Below, piece by piece: positions 63,963 to 64,000 of a stretch of 64,000 nucleotides of DNA. The stretch lies in contig JAFKAC010000069.1 of assembly GCA_025766275.1 (NCBI GenBank), positions 62,001-126,000 on the forward strand. Direction: 5' to 3'. Each line of letters opens with the position of its first letter. Position 1 is the first letter of the stretch. Origin of the DNA: Lactarius indigo (Eukaryota > Basidiomycota > Agaricomycetes > Russulales > Russulaceae). The notes beneath the pieces were generated by a model. It was not told the origin of the DNA and made no database searches. It worked only from the letters and a program-made list of their open reading frames with translations. The translations under genes and the position numbers were made by a program.

Positions 63963-64000
63963 CTGAAACGGTAAATATAAACTTGAGTTCCGCAAAAATG

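Overview
This window looks like repeat-dense nuclear DNA from a filamentous basidiomycete, probably an Agaricomycete. The evidence is Ty3/gypsy chromoviruses of the Tf1/sushi type, Ty1/copia elements, a fungal-specific FunK1 kinase gene with 51-57 bp GT-AG introns, and a basidiomycete-style cyclin domain. There is no bacterial signature, rRNA or CRISPR array, and I recognised no tRNA gene. About 90% of the 64 kb is LTR-retrotransposon sequence, much of it nested.

Layout. 1-14734: old chromovirus gypsy-1 (+ strand, 5' end outside the window), split by young gypsy-2 (5717-13532, minus, TSD AGGGG). 14997-24814: damaged gypsy-5 (+), split by gypsy-4 (16254-24737, minus, TSD CCCAG), which holds a solo copia LTR (20528-21133, TSD GTTAT). 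24815-26489: 5' part of copia-B (+). 26490-38466: a very long gag-like, zinc-knuckle ORF on the minus strand, possibly a LINE ORF1, split by copia-C (29033-36623, minus). Copia-C carries a solo gypsy LTR (34902-35484, TSD CTACT) inside its gag. 38572-48429: a FunK1 kinase pseudogene (+) split by young gypsy-3 (39868-47496, +, TSD GGGAT). 48430-49429: degenerate repeats and a small spliced gene candidate. 49430-55552: LTR-X, a non-autonomous LTR element (minus) with no reverse transcriptase, whose single long ORF ends in a cyclin domain. 55553-61246: degraded copia-D (minus). 61247-62089: a gypsy gag/LTR remnant. 62090-64000: probable host sequence with weakly supported gene pieces.

How the parts work. 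The gypsy copies share one plan: LTR with a TATA box and a U3/R hairpin; a primer-binding site complementary to the predicted mRNA 5' end (self-priming as in Tf1); gag with a CCHC knuckle; a G-GGA-AAA slippery heptamer; pol in the -1 frame with protease, RT, RNase H, integrase and chromodomain; then an extra tail of about 380 residues after the chromodomain that I cannot assign. The copia elements instead use a primer site matching the anticodon arm of initiator tRNA-Met. Most premature stops are TGA, and where a sister copy can be compared they usually replace arginine, which points to CGA-to-TGA change by cytosine deamination.

Best candidates for novelty are LTR-X with its cyclin cargo, the conserved post-chromodomain tail (which in gypsy-1 ends in an array of zinc knuckles), and the ATG-less but conserved N-terminal part of the gypsy gag.
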